From positions 1-48,892 of the forward strand of contig NZ_BHYK01000031.1 in assembly GCF_003865095.1 (NCBI RefSeq): DNA of 48,892 nucleotides, given 5' to 3'. The number at the start of each line of letters is the position of its first letter. Positions within the stretch are counted from its first letter, which is position 1. The stretch is from Clostridium tagluense (GTDB lineage: Bacteria; Bacillota; Clostridia; Clostridiales; Clostridiaceae). The position numbers and the translations under genes are program-made. This document shows, in pieces, positions 35,965-45,025 of the stretch. The notes below the pieces were generated by a model. That model saw only the letters and a list, made by a program, of their open reading frames with translations. It was not told where the DNA came from and did no database searches.

Positions 35965-36331
35965 AATTTTTCTCCATTTAACATAATAAATTAATCAGCA
36001 ATTTCAAAGGACACTTAGTACTGATTGTAATATATAATTATAACATAGTTATATAAACAATTACATATTACACATAGGAATTACTGTATGTTAAGAAGTT
36101 TTAACAATTATGAATGAGATTTGAGTTATACTTCTTCAAAATCAAGGGCTTTATTTTCTAAATGATTTTTTTCAATATTATCTTTAGGCCAGTTTTCATT
36201 TAAATAAGGGCTAATAGTATACAATATGATATAATGTATACACACAATTCAAAAAATGAAATTTACACAAAAATACAAATCTTGTAATAAAAGATTTGCT
36301 TATATTGAAATAAAGAAAGGAGTTAATACGC
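35965..36331. other. Divergent control region of the Ter module
   Basis: Separates the biosynthetic operon (minus) from AIM24-TerD-FliB (plus). It contains TATAAT at 36230-36235 framed by two GTATAC hexamers (36217-36222 and 36236-36241, 19 bp apart), a possible operator, and a short coding-like remnant at 36126-36245. Confidence 0.5.
36126..36245 (-). pseudogene. Short coding-like remnant
   Basis: The minus strand reads an uninterrupted 39-codon stretch ending SPYLNENWPKDNIEKN and then LENKALDFEEV, without a Met start or ribosome site. The charged, protein-like composition is unlike the surrounding AT-rich spacer. It may be the last piece of a lost gene; family unknown. Confidence 0.3.
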
Positions 36332-36991
36332 ATGTTTAGTTTTAAAAATCATCAAGAGCTTACGTGTATCGCAGAGGGCGATGGTCATTTCTTCGCAAAA
36401 TTAGGTGCTATGGTAGCTTACAAGGGTAACTTTACTTCAGAAAAGGTATTATTAGATACAAATAGTAATCAAAGCATATTCAAATCAGTTATGAATCTAG
36501 CAGCAAGAAAGCTTTCGGGAGAAAATATTCCGATTATGAAGGTAAATGGTAGTGGTAGTTATTATATGGCAAATAGAGCGCAACATATTACTATAATTAC
36601 ACTACAGCCAGGTCAGAGTATAGGAGTTGAAGGAGAAAATTTACTTGCTTTTACTGAAGGCTGTAAATATGGAGTTAGATTTATGGGATCCGGGGTAATA
36701 TCTCAAAAGGGGATGTTCACATCAAATCTAACAGCAATTGGCAATAATCCTCAGGTAGTTATAACTACCAATGGAAATCCGATTATTTTAGAAACACCTT
36801 GCGTAGTGGATCCTGATGCAGTGGTATGTTGGACAGGTCCTGATCCTAATTTTAAGACTGATGTAAATTGGAAAACTTTCCTTGGACAAACCTCCGGAGA
36901 ATCCTATATGTTAGAATTTAATTCTCAGGGCGAAACTGTAATTATCCAGCCCTGTGAAAGAGTTTCAGGATTAAATGTTGCAATAGATTAA
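36332..36991 (+). CDS. AIM24-family protein
   Basis: 219 aa, a two-fold beta-sandwich protein related to AIM24/TPM-like proteins. Features seen are a CIAEGDGHFFAKLGAM opening, ILAL-type repeats (QHITIITLQPGQSIGVEGENLLAF), and the C-terminal DPDAVVCWTGPDPNF and ERVSGL. Bacterial AIM24 proteins are frequent partners of TerD genes. AAAGGAG lies before the ATG. The next gene, an extended TerD, starts 15 nt later. Confidence 0.88.
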   Translation: MFSFKNHQELTCIAEGDGHFFAKLGAMVAYKGNFTSEKVLLDTNSNQSIFKSVMNLAARKLSGENIPIMKVNGSGSYYMANRAQHITIITLQPGQSIGVEGENLLAFTEGCKYGVRFMGSGVISQKGMFTSNLTAIGNNPQVVITTNGNPIILETPCVVDPDAVVCWTGPDPNFKTDVNWKTFLGQTSGESYMLEFNSQGETVIIQPCERVSGLNVAID

Positions 36992-37006
36992 GGGGGGGAT
37001 GTGTTT

Positions 37007-37837
37007 GTGGCTATAATTATTGATAATACTAATAAAAAAATAATAACATCCCAAAAGAAACAATATGGGAAATTAATTATTGAAACCAGCATAAGACCAG
37101 AAAATAATTCTACTATAGCAATGGGTGTAAAGCAGTGCACAGAGGAAAATAATTCTAAAAATACAAATAATTTATATTCTAATGTCACTGCAGGACCTAA
37201 AGAGAGTGCTATCGTAAAGCCAAATAATAATATGGAAAAAAGAAAACTTGTAGACGTTACAAAAAGCATTAAGCTAGGAAAAGGGCAAAAGTTAAGTCTA
37301 AATCAGAATGCTAAGAATCTTTCAAAATTGATATTAACACTAGATTATAATGCAATCTCAAAGGGACCTAATGAGTTTGATTTAGATGTATCGGTGTTTA
37401 TGGTGGATATAAATGGTAAAACCATAGAAAAAGATTTTATCTTTTATGAAAACACAAAGAGTACGTGTGGAGGAATAGTTATTAAGGCAGATCATAATAC
37501 TTCTCTTAAAGATGCTTATAATGAGTGTATTCAATTAGATTTAAATCTAATACCATCCAACATTGAAAAGTTAGCATTTACTGTAACTATTTATGAAGCA
37601 GATGAAAGGCTTCAAAACTTTGGACAGTTAACAGATGGATATTTTAGAATTATAGCCGGCGATAGTAAACAAGAAATTTTAAACTATAAATTCAATGAAA
37701 ATTTATCCGTACAAACAGCAATGGTAGTAGCGGAGATATACAGATATAAAAGTGAGTGGAAGATTAATTGTATAGGCAGTGGATTTACAGGAGGTCTTCA
37801 AGCACTGTGTGATAATTATGGAATAGCTACGGTGTAG
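37007..37837 (+). CDS. TerD-family protein with N-terminal extension and altered Ca2+ loop
   Basis: 276 aa. Residues 1-80 are a poorly conserved, N- and K-rich extension without signal peptide. The TerD domain (about 85-276) keeps LGKGQKLSLNQ, the first site FDLDVSVF and the end FTGGLQALCDNYGI. The second acidic loop, GDNxTGxGxGDDEQ in the other three copies, is replaced by KADHNTSLKDAYNE, so Ca2+ binding is likely reduced. The start is GTG at 37007, with GGGGGGG 8 nt upstream; GTG 37001 lies too close. FliB-like gene 22 nt downstream. Confidence 0.9.
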   Translation: MAIIIDNTNKKIITSQKKQYGKLIIETSIRPENNSTIAMGVKQCTEENNSKNTNNLYSNVTAGPKESAIVKPNNNMEKRKLVDVTKSIKLGKGQKLSLNQNAKNLSKLILTLDYNAISKGPNEFDLDVSVFMVDINGKTIEKDFIFYENTKSTCGGIVIKADHNTSLKDAYNECIQLDLNLIPSNIEKLAFTVTIYEADERLQNFGQLTDGYFRIIAGDSKQEILNYKFNENLSVQTAMVVAEIYRYKSEWKINCIGSGFTGGLQALCDNYGIATV

Positions 37838-37859
37838 TAACAGGGAAAGGAAGTATACA

Positions 37860-39089
37860 ATGGGGGAAAATATAAAAAAAAGATATCCGACATATCTTAA
37901 AGAATTTAAGTGTGTAGGTGGAGCGTGTAAAGATAGTTGCTGTATTGGATGGGATATAGATATAGATAAGGTTACCTTTAGACAGTATTATAAAGTTCAA
38001 AATAAAGAAATGAAGAGAATGTTTCAAAAAAATGTTCACAATAATGATAATTATCTAGATAGTAATGTAGATTACGGAAAAGTAAAATTAGCAAGTGGAA
38101 AAAGATGTCCTTTTTTAGATGGAGAAAATTATTGTATTATTTATTCTAAGCTTGGAGAAGAATATCTTTCAAATGTTTGCACATCTTTTCCCAGAATAAT
38201 CAATAAAGTAGATGGATGTTATGAAATGTCTCTTGATGTAGCTTGCCTTGAAGCTGCAAGAATTATTTTACTAAAGGAAGAAGGAATTCAATTTGAAGAG
38301 AGCACGGAAACTTTAGAAAAACATATAATATCAAGTGATATTGATACCAAATCTAAAAAATTCAACAATTCACCTATAAAATATTTTAAAGAAATTAGAG
38401 ATTTGAGTATTAAAATAATAAAAAATAGAAAAATTGATTTAACTCAAAGGCTTTATATATTAGGTGAATTTATAAACACATTAGAAAAAGAATCTAAACA
38501 TAATTATAATAATGTACCTAAGTTTATTAAAGAATATGATATAAATTCAATTAGTGATTCCCAAGAAAAAAATAAATTAAGTTATATTGCTGGGATGGAT
38601 TTTTTCAAAAAGATGGTGGGTTTTTTAAATGTATTTAAAGAAGTGGACAGTCTTTCTTTTAAGGAATATACTAAGCAAATTATAGTTGAATTCAAATTTG
38701 AGGAAGAAGGGGGCATAAGTAAACACTCAGAATTGTACATAAAAGCATTTGAAGATTATACTGAAAAATTTATAAATAATGATAGCTATATTTTTGAAAA
38801 TTATTTGGTGAATTTTATATATAACAACATGTTTCCGTTCTCTGTAACAGATTTAATGTTTGATGGGTATATTATGCTTTTAATAAGATATTCATTTATT
38901 AGATTTTATTTGGTTGGGAAATATCTATATAATAAACAGGAGTCTAAAGAAGCTATAGTTGAATTTATTCAAGTTTTCTCGAAAACCATAGGGCATCACA
39001 AAACTTATACAGCTGATGTAGTAAATTATATAAAAGAAAATAAATTTGATAATATAGAATTTGCTAAAATACTTTTAAATATTTATTAG
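37860..39089 (+). CDS. FliB-like cysteine-rich lysine N-methylase in the Ter operon
   Basis: 409 aa. The N-terminal third has the cysteine pattern of flagellin lysine N-methylases: FKCVGGACKDSCCIGW (C18, C23, C27, C28), CPFLDGENYC (C83, C92), CTSFPR (C107) and C129. The rest is helical. The cysteines suggest a metal or Fe-S centre. There are no flagellar genes in the window. Instead the gene follows AIM24 and TerD at operon spacing, so a different protein substrate, possibly a TerD or AIM24 protein, is worth considering. AAAGGAAG precedes the ATG. Confidence 0.83.
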   Translation: MGENIKKRYPTYLKEFKCVGGACKDSCCIGWDIDIDKVTFRQYYKVQNKEMKRMFQKNVHNNDNYLDSNVDYGKVKLASGKRCPFLDGENYCIIYSKLGEEYLSNVCTSFPRIINKVDGCYEMSLDVACLEAARIILLKEEGIQFEESTETLEKHIISSDIDTKSKKFNNSPIKYFKEIRDLSIKIIKNRKIDLTQRLYILGEFINTLEKESKHNYNNVPKFIKEYDINSISDSQEKNKLSYIAGMDFFKKMVGFLNVFKEVDSLSFKEYTKQIIVEFKFEEEGGISKHSELYIKAFEDYTEKFINNDSYIFENYLVNFIYNNMFPFSVTDLMFDGYIMLLIRYSFIRFYLVGKYLYNKQESKEAIVEFIQVFSKTIGHHKTYTADVVNYIKENKFDNIEFAKILLNIY

Positions 39090-39092
39090 AAG

Positions 39093-39146
39093 TATAGAAT
39101 AACACTAATAACTTACTATAGATGAAGTTATTAGTGTTATTCTATA
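39093..39146. terminator. Very long hairpin after the FliB-like gene
   Basis: A 21-bp perfect stem (TATAGAATAACACTAATAACT and its complement) with a 12-nt loop. Only short T tracts follow, so it may terminate both convergent operons or mark an mRNA 3' end. Confidence 0.75.
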
Positions 39147-39196
39147 TTGATATTTATTTGGAGATTAACATATACCGTTGTACGGATAATATATAA

Positions 39197-41725
39197 TTAT
39201 TTAAAGTTAAAAATATTAGAGAAGAAGCTTTTACCTTTTTCTTTGGTATATTTTTTTTCATCATTAAAATCAGGTAAGGGTAAATTAAAATTCACTTCTT
39301 CTAATCTATGAGTATCATAGAATTTCTCCTGGATTTTCCCTTCTATATTATTATAGCCAGTAGGCGTTAATATACCAATGTCAAATCCAAATAGGTTTAA
39401 GAAACATAACATAATGCAATCCTCATCACTAAAAATACTTTCATTATTATCATAAATAAGAAGTTTAGGTATCTTTGAAGGATAATCATACTGCTGAATT
39501 AGTTGTAATATGTTTTTATCAGCATTTAAAATAGTCATTAAAATCTTTAATTTAAATTCCTTATCTATAGCTTTTTTTAACATATCTGTTTTCAAAAAAT
39601 AGTTTATTTTTTCTAAAATAATATGTTGCAGAGAAGTTTTTAAATAAGAAAATTTATAACAACTGTGGGTTAGTAGTTTTTTTTCATCAACAAATCCATT
39701 ATTATCAAATACAAAGGCTAAGGAGTATAAATCCGTTTTAGAGTAAGTTATATTAGTAAAAGGAATTCCTGGTATAAATAATGTATTATCTGCGGATTTT
39801 AAATGAAAAAAATCCTTCCAATATAAAGTTAAATCATTGGGAACGCCACTTATTTTTGCGAATAAGTTTGGCATGTATACGGTGTTATTTTCTACTCTAA
39901 ATCCTGTGCGAAGACTAGATGGTTCATTCCATAGAAGTTTAAATTCATGAAAGGTAGTATTAAGTGTCACAGGCTGAGTTTTATACTCCTCAAATTGCCA
40001 AGGTCTATAAAAACCATCTCCATCAGTGTACAATGAGTTTGATAATTCTCTAGAGGCAGATGCAGCAATAGTTTCCTTGCGTATAAGCTTCTCTTCTTTT
40101 GGAAATGCTTTTAAATCAGCCTTATACGGGAGTTCAAAGCACTTTGAAAATGTATCGCTATATTCTGTAAGGTCTAAAAAACTATCACTTAAAGAATTTA
40201 TGTATAACACATCACAGCCTAATTTAGATAAAAAAATTAAGAATAAAAGCTCATGTTTTTTAATTTCACCATAGTATATAATTTTAGGATTTATAATTTC
40301 ATCTGTGGAAGTATCTTGAAAGTGAAAATTCTTCACAAGGGTGGGAACAAAATCATGAACCCAAGAAAGTAATTTAAGTGAAAAATTCTTAACCTTAGAT
40401 AAGTTTAAATTCTTCTCTTCTTTGCAGTATAAATCTAATATATAGCTAAAACTATTTGCCATAGAACAATTTAAAGTATTATTATTAGTTGGAAAAACTT
40501 TATGTTCCATAAGTAGTGTAGCAATCTTAGTAGTCAGTGAAGCATCAAAAGGATCCACATGCTGCCATATATTTAGAGTGCTAGTGATTAATTTAGCAGC
40601 AGTACGTATAGGTATAGAGTCTGTGAATTTTAAATATAACCCAGTGAACATACTTAAACTTTTATCTAATCTAAATAAGTCATTATAATAATCATCTTCA
40701 TTTTCTTTTATTCCTATATATCTATAGAAATACACTGGGATAAAAGGTACGCTGCCTCCTATAAATCCAATCCTTTTATTAACAGGTAGGATTAAATCAT
40801 TAAATATATTCATACTGCTTTTAAGTAAAGTGTTAATAGAATCTTTAAAGATTATATCTGAAGGTAGATTTCTATTTTCTATAACAGGTTGCTCAATTTT
40901 AATAACAGTTTCTTTTAAATTACGAGTATCATCCACAATAGTTTCCTTAAAGTTGTGAGTTGTTTTTAGGTTAAGATCTATTAAGGGCTGAGTTTTAGGT
41001 AACTTTATGAGTTTTGAGTGAATATTTAGTTTATCGATTTTTGAAAACTCTATATCTGACATAGAATTAATATATATAACATCACAACTTAGTTTAGACA
41101 AAAGTATTAAAAAATAAACTTCATGTTTTCTTATGTCACCATAAAAAAGCACCTTGGGATTTATAATATCGGTCTCTAGTCTAGAATTATAATTAGAACT
41201 ATGAAATAGCTTTGGAGCAAAGTCCAAAGTCCATCCAAGCAATTTAATAGCAAAATTTTTCATTACAGTTTCTGTAGTATTAGGTTCATTTGCTAAATAT
41301 AGAGCTAGGGTTTCATCGAAGCTATTTTGGATGTAATCATTGAAAAAATTGTTATTAAACTCTGGGAATAGACCTTTAGTTTTAAGAATATTGATTAGTG
41401 TATTTCTTTCAGTTGAATCAGAACCTAGAAGCCCAGTCCAAGGTATCTCTGTTATAGATGTAGATAAAATTTTCACTGGTATTCCAGAGGTAAAGTTTAT
41501 ATACAAGTCTCCAAGTGAAGTAAGTGTATTGTTTAGTTTATGTAAATTCTCATAATAGAGTTCACTATTTTCAATAATACCAATATATCTATAAAAATAA
41601 ATAGGTATATTAGGGGATTTTGATTTAATAAACCCCTGCCTCTTATTTACAGGAACAAATATATCTTGAAATAAATCTTGTGCTTCTAAGATAGATGTAC
41701 TTATTTGTTTTCTAGTATTAATCAA
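39197..41725 (-). CDS. YceG-like component of the Ter biosynthetic module, triplicated
   Basis: About 842 aa, soluble. The B. subtilis YceG family (putative component of a biosynthetic module) is near 540 aa; this protein is about 300 residues longer. Two obvious repeats are offset by 289-290 residues: VPVNKRQGFI/LPVNKRIGFI (24-33 and 313-322), then IPIYFYRYIGI/IPVYFYRYIGI and IINPKVLFYG/IINPKIIYYG (187-196 and 477-486). A more divergent third unit occupies about 580-810. I start at TTG 41725, 8 nt after GGAGG; an ATG 42 nt upstream lies before that ribosome site. Confidence 0.85.
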   Translation of the reverse strand: MINTRKQISTSILEAQDLFQDIFVPVNKRQGFIKSKSPNIPIYFYRYIGIIENSELYYENLHKLNNTLTSLGDLYINFTSGIPVKILSTSITEIPWTGLLGSDSTERNTLINILKTKGLFPEFNNNFFNDYIQNSFDETLALYLANEPNTTETVMKNFAIKLLGWTLDFAPKLFHSSNYNSRLETDIINPKVLFYGDIRKHEVYFLILLSKLSCDVIYINSMSDIEFSKIDKLNIHSKLIKLPKTQPLIDLNLKTTHNFKETIVDDTRNLKETVIKIEQPVIENRNLPSDIIFKDSINTLLKSSMNIFNDLILPVNKRIGFIGGSVPFIPVYFYRYIGIKENEDDYYNDLFRLDKSLSMFTGLYLKFTDSIPIRTAAKLITSTLNIWQHVDPFDASLTTKIATLLMEHKVFPTNNNTLNCSMANSFSYILDLYCKEEKNLNLSKVKNFSLKLLSWVHDFVPTLVKNFHFQDTSTDEIINPKIIYYGEIKKHELLFLIFLSKLGCDVLYINSLSDSFLDLTEYSDTFSKCFELPYKADLKAFPKEEKLIRKETIAASASRELSNSLYTDGDGFYRPWQFEEYKTQPVTLNTTFHEFKLLWNEPSSLRTGFRVENNTVYMPNLFAKISGVPNDLTLYWKDFFHLKSADNTLFIPGIPFTNITYSKTDLYSLAFVFDNNGFVDEKKLLTHSCYKFSYLKTSLQHIILEKINYFLKTDMLKKAIDKEFKLKILMTILNADKNILQLIQQYDYPSKIPKLLIYDNNESIFSDEDCIMLCFLNLFGFDIGILTPTGYNNIEGKIQEKFYDTHRLEEVNFNLPLPDFNDEKKYTKEKGKSFFSNIFNFK

Positions 41726-42130
41726 AGTGTAAACCTCCAAGCTTATTCTTACATCTATGATACACAATGAAGATAGATGTAAAAAGTTAATAATAAAAAC
41801 AATTTTATTTACTACTAGTTTACCATTAATATTACTATTAGGTAATAGAAGAATTGAGGACTACTTTCCATTTCTCTTCCTGAGACTTAAATAAAAATCA
41901 GCAAATCCACTAATAGCTATATAGAATCAAAAATCATACTACCAGGCGGAGTTTACAATTTCATAAACACCATGACTCATATTAAATATAGCTAAAATTA
42001 ATTTACTTATAATACATATTTTATCATTTAGTATATAAAAATACTATAAATCTCTAATTATAATAAGAAGAATAGGAAAGGAAAATAAACAAAGACTATA
42101 AATATAATAAGTTAGAAAGGAAGTAATAAG
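41726..42130. other. Intergenic region with decayed sequence
   Basis: About 400 AT-rich bases between divergent genes. Apart from the remnant at 41861-41980, nothing recognisable. Confidence 0.45.
41861..41980 (-). pseudogene. Small gene remnant with two in-frame stops
   Basis: From ATG at 41980 one minus-strand frame gives MSHGVYEIVNSAW, stop, YDF, stop, then FYIAISGFADFYLSLRKRNGK and a final TAG: 40 codons in one frame with two internal stops. The pieces read like a small membrane protein. No ribosome site remains. Confidence 0.35.
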
Positions 42131-42442
42131 TTGAAAATAAATGAATCACTTAAATGCCCAAAATGTAATAACAAAAACTTCGAAATAAAGCATGAAGCCA
42201 CTTTCCTCTATACATACAAAATAGACACAGTTAATGAGACTATAGCTGAGGAGGGATCTGAAAATCTGCCGTTTTTATTTGATAATAGAGAACAAACTTG
42301 CTTCAAGGAATATATAGAATGTAGCACCTGTGGTAGCAAATATCCTTGCTCTTTTGATAAAGATAACCAAACTATTGATCTTACCATAATGAAAAAGGCA
42401 ATAAGAGCAGATAATGTTAAAAACCCAGAATTTTTCGGGTAA
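42131..42442 (+). CDS. Small zinc-ribbon-like protein
   Basis: 103 aa with CPKC (C9, C12) and CSTCG (C64, C67) separated by a long insertion that holds an acidic stretch. The spacing fits a four-cysteine zinc ribbon with an enlarged loop. The start is TTG at 42131, supported by AAAGGAAG 8-9 nt before it. It stands alone. Function unknown. Confidence 0.7.
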   Translation: MKINESLKCPKCNNKNFEIKHEATFLYTYKIDTVNETIAEEGSENLPFLFDNREQTCFKEYIECSTCGSKYPCSFDKDNQTIDLTIMKKAIRADNVKNPEFFG

Positions 42443-42591
42443 AAATTTACTGTTAAGTTTTATAATTTATATAGTTAAGATATCTTATGTAAAGATGAAG
42501 TAATAATATATGACTTTGTTTTGCGTTAGTATTAACATAAGTATTGAAATATACATATAATAATGGGAAACTTAAATTATGTAGGGATGTG

Positions 42592-43302
42592 ATGGTTATG
42601 GTGTATTTTAAAAATATTCCAATATATTCTTACGATATTATAAATACTTATCCACATGATGTTAGTTCTTTTACTCAAGGGTTGGTGTATGAATGTGGAT
42701 ATCTTTATGAAAGCACCGGAAAATATAATGAGTCTACACTTCGTAAAGTAGAATTACAAACAGGTGAGATTTTAAAATTACACAAATTACATGAAAATTA
42801 CTTTGGTGAGGGCATTACACTTTACCATGATAAAATTTTTCAGTTAACATGGAAATCTAAAGTGGGTTTTATTTATGATAAAGATAATTTTAACCTAATC
42901 AATAAGTTTTACTATAATACAGAAGGTTGGGGAATTACTAATAATGATGAACATTTAATTATGAGTGACGGTACAGATGAAATATTATTTTTGAATCCTA
43001 AAAACTTTAAAAAGGTATATAGTATTAAAGTCCATGATGAATTTAAGCCTATTACGCGGCTAAATGAATTGGAGTTTATTAAAGGGGAAATTTATGCCAA
43101 TATATGGAAAAGTGATAAAATTGCTAGAATTTGTCCTTATAGCGGCAAAATAACTGGGTGGATAGACCTTAAAGGGTTATTAAGTCCTAAGGAATATAAA
43201 AATGCAGGTACAATGAATGGAATAGCCTATGATAGTGAAAATAATCGATTTTTTGTAACTGGAAAGATGTGGCCTAAAGTATTTGAAATAAAGATAATTT
43301 AG
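42592..43302 (+). CDS. Glutaminyl-peptide cyclotransferase-like beta-propeller protein
   Basis: 236 aa. The sequence follows the plant/bacterial glutamine cyclotransferase family: YPHDVSSFTQGLVY, LYESTGKYNESTLRKVELQTGE, YFGEGITL, FQLTWKS, LNELEFIKGEIYANIW and MNGIAYD near the end. These five-bladed propellers convert N-terminal Gln to pyroglutamate. No signal peptide is visible, unlike many secreted homologues. ATG 42592 has a GGGATGTG site; an in-frame TTG at 42544 is poorly supported. Confidence 0.88.
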   Translation: MVMVYFKNIPIYSYDIINTYPHDVSSFTQGLVYECGYLYESTGKYNESTLRKVELQTGEILKLHKLHENYFGEGITLYHDKIFQLTWKSKVGFIYDKDNFNLINKFYYNTEGWGITNNDEHLIMSDGTDEILFLNPKNFKKVYSIKVHDEFKPITRLNELEFIKGEIYANIWKSDKIARICPYSGKITGWIDLKGLLSPKEYKNAGTMNGIAYDSENNRFFVTGKMWPKVFEIKII

Positions 43303-43363
43303 ATATACGTTTATAGAATTTAATTAAAATAGTAATAATTAATAAAATAAGACGAAGCAATTT

Positions 43364-43406
43364 TAAAAAACACTGAAAATAATTAATTATTTTCAGTGTT
43401 TTTTTT
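43364..43406. terminator. Bidirectional terminator
   Basis: AAACACTGAAAATAATT followed directly by its complement, then a T run. Serves the cyclotransferase gene and asnA. Confidence 0.9.
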
Positions 43407-43414
43407 AAATGTCA

Positions 43415-44437
43415 TTAAAGTAAAACTATATTTGCTTCCATACAATCATTTATCATTTCATCTGTCCATATTGAAGATTGAACTTCGCCAATATGAGCTT
43501 TATTTAGAAAGTACATACATATTCTAGATTGACCTATACCACCACCTATAGTATATGGAAGTTTACCTTCTAAAAGTAGCTTATGGAATTCAAAGGAACT
43601 TCGCTCCTGGCAACCGGCTACTTTAAGTTGCTCTCTTAGTGCTAATTCATCAACTCTTATTCCCATAGAAGAAAGTTCAAAGGCTTTTTCAAGTACTGGA
43701 TTCCAGAATACTATATCGCCATTAAGTGACCAATCATCATAGTCAGGAGCTCTACCGTCGTGCTTTTCACCAGATTTCAGTGTACCGCCAATTTGCATTA
43801 TAAATACGGCAATATTTTCTTTACATATAGCATCTTCTCTTTCCTTTGCTGTAAAAGAAGGGTACAAATCTTCAAGTTCTTGTGTAGTTATAAAGAAAAT
43901 TTCTTCAGGTAAGAATTTTTCTATTTTAGGATATAATTTGTGAATATGATCTTCCGTATCTTTAAAAACTTTATAAAGACTAGTTACAATTTCTTTTAAT
44001 TTATCTAAAGTTCTTTCTTTTTTTAGAATAACCTTTTCCCAATCCCATTGGTCTACATATATAGAGTGAAGATTATCTAAATCTTCATCACGTCTTATAG
44101 CATTCATATCAGTGTATAGACCTTCTCCTACTTCGAAGCCATATCTATATAAAGCCATACGCTTCCACTTAGCTAGTGAATTAACAATTTCGATATTTGT
44201 ACCAGCTAAAGCCTTCATATCAAAGGAAACTACTCGTTCAGTACCGTTTAGGTTATCATTTATTCCGGTATCAGATTTTACGAAAAGAGGAGCTGAAACT
44301 CTGGTAAGAGTTAACTCTTTCGCTATTCTATTTTCAAAATAATCCTTTACTTGTTTAATAGCAATTTCTGTATCTTTTAATCCGAGAAGTGGTTTGTAGC
44401 CAACTGGAATTGCAAGTCCTTTTTTGTAAGTTATCAT
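43415..44437 (-). CDS. asnA: AsnA, aspartate-ammonia ligase
   Basis: 340 aa, typical length. Conserved features are the RVSAPLFV segment, [23 protein letters not shown], the long block [25 protein letters not shown], and [12 protein letters not shown] near the end, which corresponds to class II aaRS-like motif 3. It makes asparagine from aspartate, ammonia and ATP. It is controlled by the T-box leader upstream. Confidence 0.97.
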   Translation of the reverse strand: MITYKKGLAIPVGYKPLLGLKDTEIAIKQVKDYFENRIAKELTLTRVSAPLFVKSDTGINDNLNGTERVVSFDMKALAGTNIEIVNSLAKWKRMALYRYGFEVGEGLYTDMNAIRRDEDLDNLHSIYVDQWDWEKVILKKERTLDKLKEIVTSLYKVFKDTEDHIHKLYPKIEKFLPEEIFFITTQELEDLYPSFTAKEREDAICKENIAVFIMQIGGTLKSGEKHDGRAPDYDDWSLNGDIVFWNPVLEKAFELSSMGIRVDELALREQLKVAGCQERSSFEFHKLLLEGKLPYTIGGGIGQSRICMYFLNKAHIGEVQSSIWTDEMINDCMEANIVLL

Positions 44438-44523
44438 AAATAAAACCTCCTAGTAGTTTTGTAATTTTTTCTAATGATTAGCATGGCCATGCTATATGTT
44501 CTAAAATTGAAACAAAAAACAAA

Positions 44524-44780
44524 AAACCTTTCATCCTTGTTTCTAGGACGAAAGGTTAAACTTTCGTGGTACCACCTAAATTAGCTTTAAAAGCTCACTC
44601 ATAATCAGTACGGAAAAATACTTCGATACTGCCCTATATATAACGGTTAGGACCCGTCCACACCTAATTTCACAAGGATTTCAGCTGGAAACTCAGAGAT
44701 GTTCTTCGATATAGGCGTCATATGGAACTCTCACTATAATCCACTCGCTTTAACTACTTCCTATATGTACTCTTCTCGTC
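44524..44780 (-). promoter_or_regulatory. T-box riboswitch upstream of asnA (specifier AAC, Asn)
   Basis: The minus strand carries the T-box core AGGTGGTACCACGA (44577-44564). Next is the terminator stem AACCTTTCGTCCT/AGGATGAAAGGTT and a T run (about 44559-44521). Stem I starts with GACGAGAAG near 44779. On its 3' side GAAG-AAC-A places AAC at 44703-44701 as the specifier codon, matching tRNA-Asn and the enzyme's product. Uncharged tRNA-Asn should therefore switch on asnA. Confidence 0.92.
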
Positions 44781-44808
44781 ACAGTTTTTAGAAAAATAAC
44801 TTACATTT

Positions 44809-44837
44809 ATTCTAACTTGCAAGTTGCAATTTGTCAA
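44809..44837 (-). promoter_or_regulatory. asnA promoter
   Basis: TTGACA (44837-44832), a 17-bp spacer and TAGAAT (44814-44809). The spacer contains the 12-bp palindrome AACTTGCAAGTT, which may be incidental. Confidence 0.85.
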
Positions 44838-45025
44838 CCTGCAAAATAAATATTTTTATGAAAATTTATAAAATTGTAAAACCTAACTTCATAGGCTTAT
44901 TATATATATCTATTATAATCCAATTTTTAAAGGGCATTTTACAAAGGAATATTGACAAGTATATTTTCATAAATCATAATAAAAGCAGTAATAGAGAAAT
45001 TTTGAAATACTTGAGGGGTGAATAT

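Noticed and set aside
44831-45025. N-terminal extension of the VanZ gene
   Set aside because: A strong ribosome site and ATG at 45026 give the usual VanZ start; the extension overlaps the asnA promoter.
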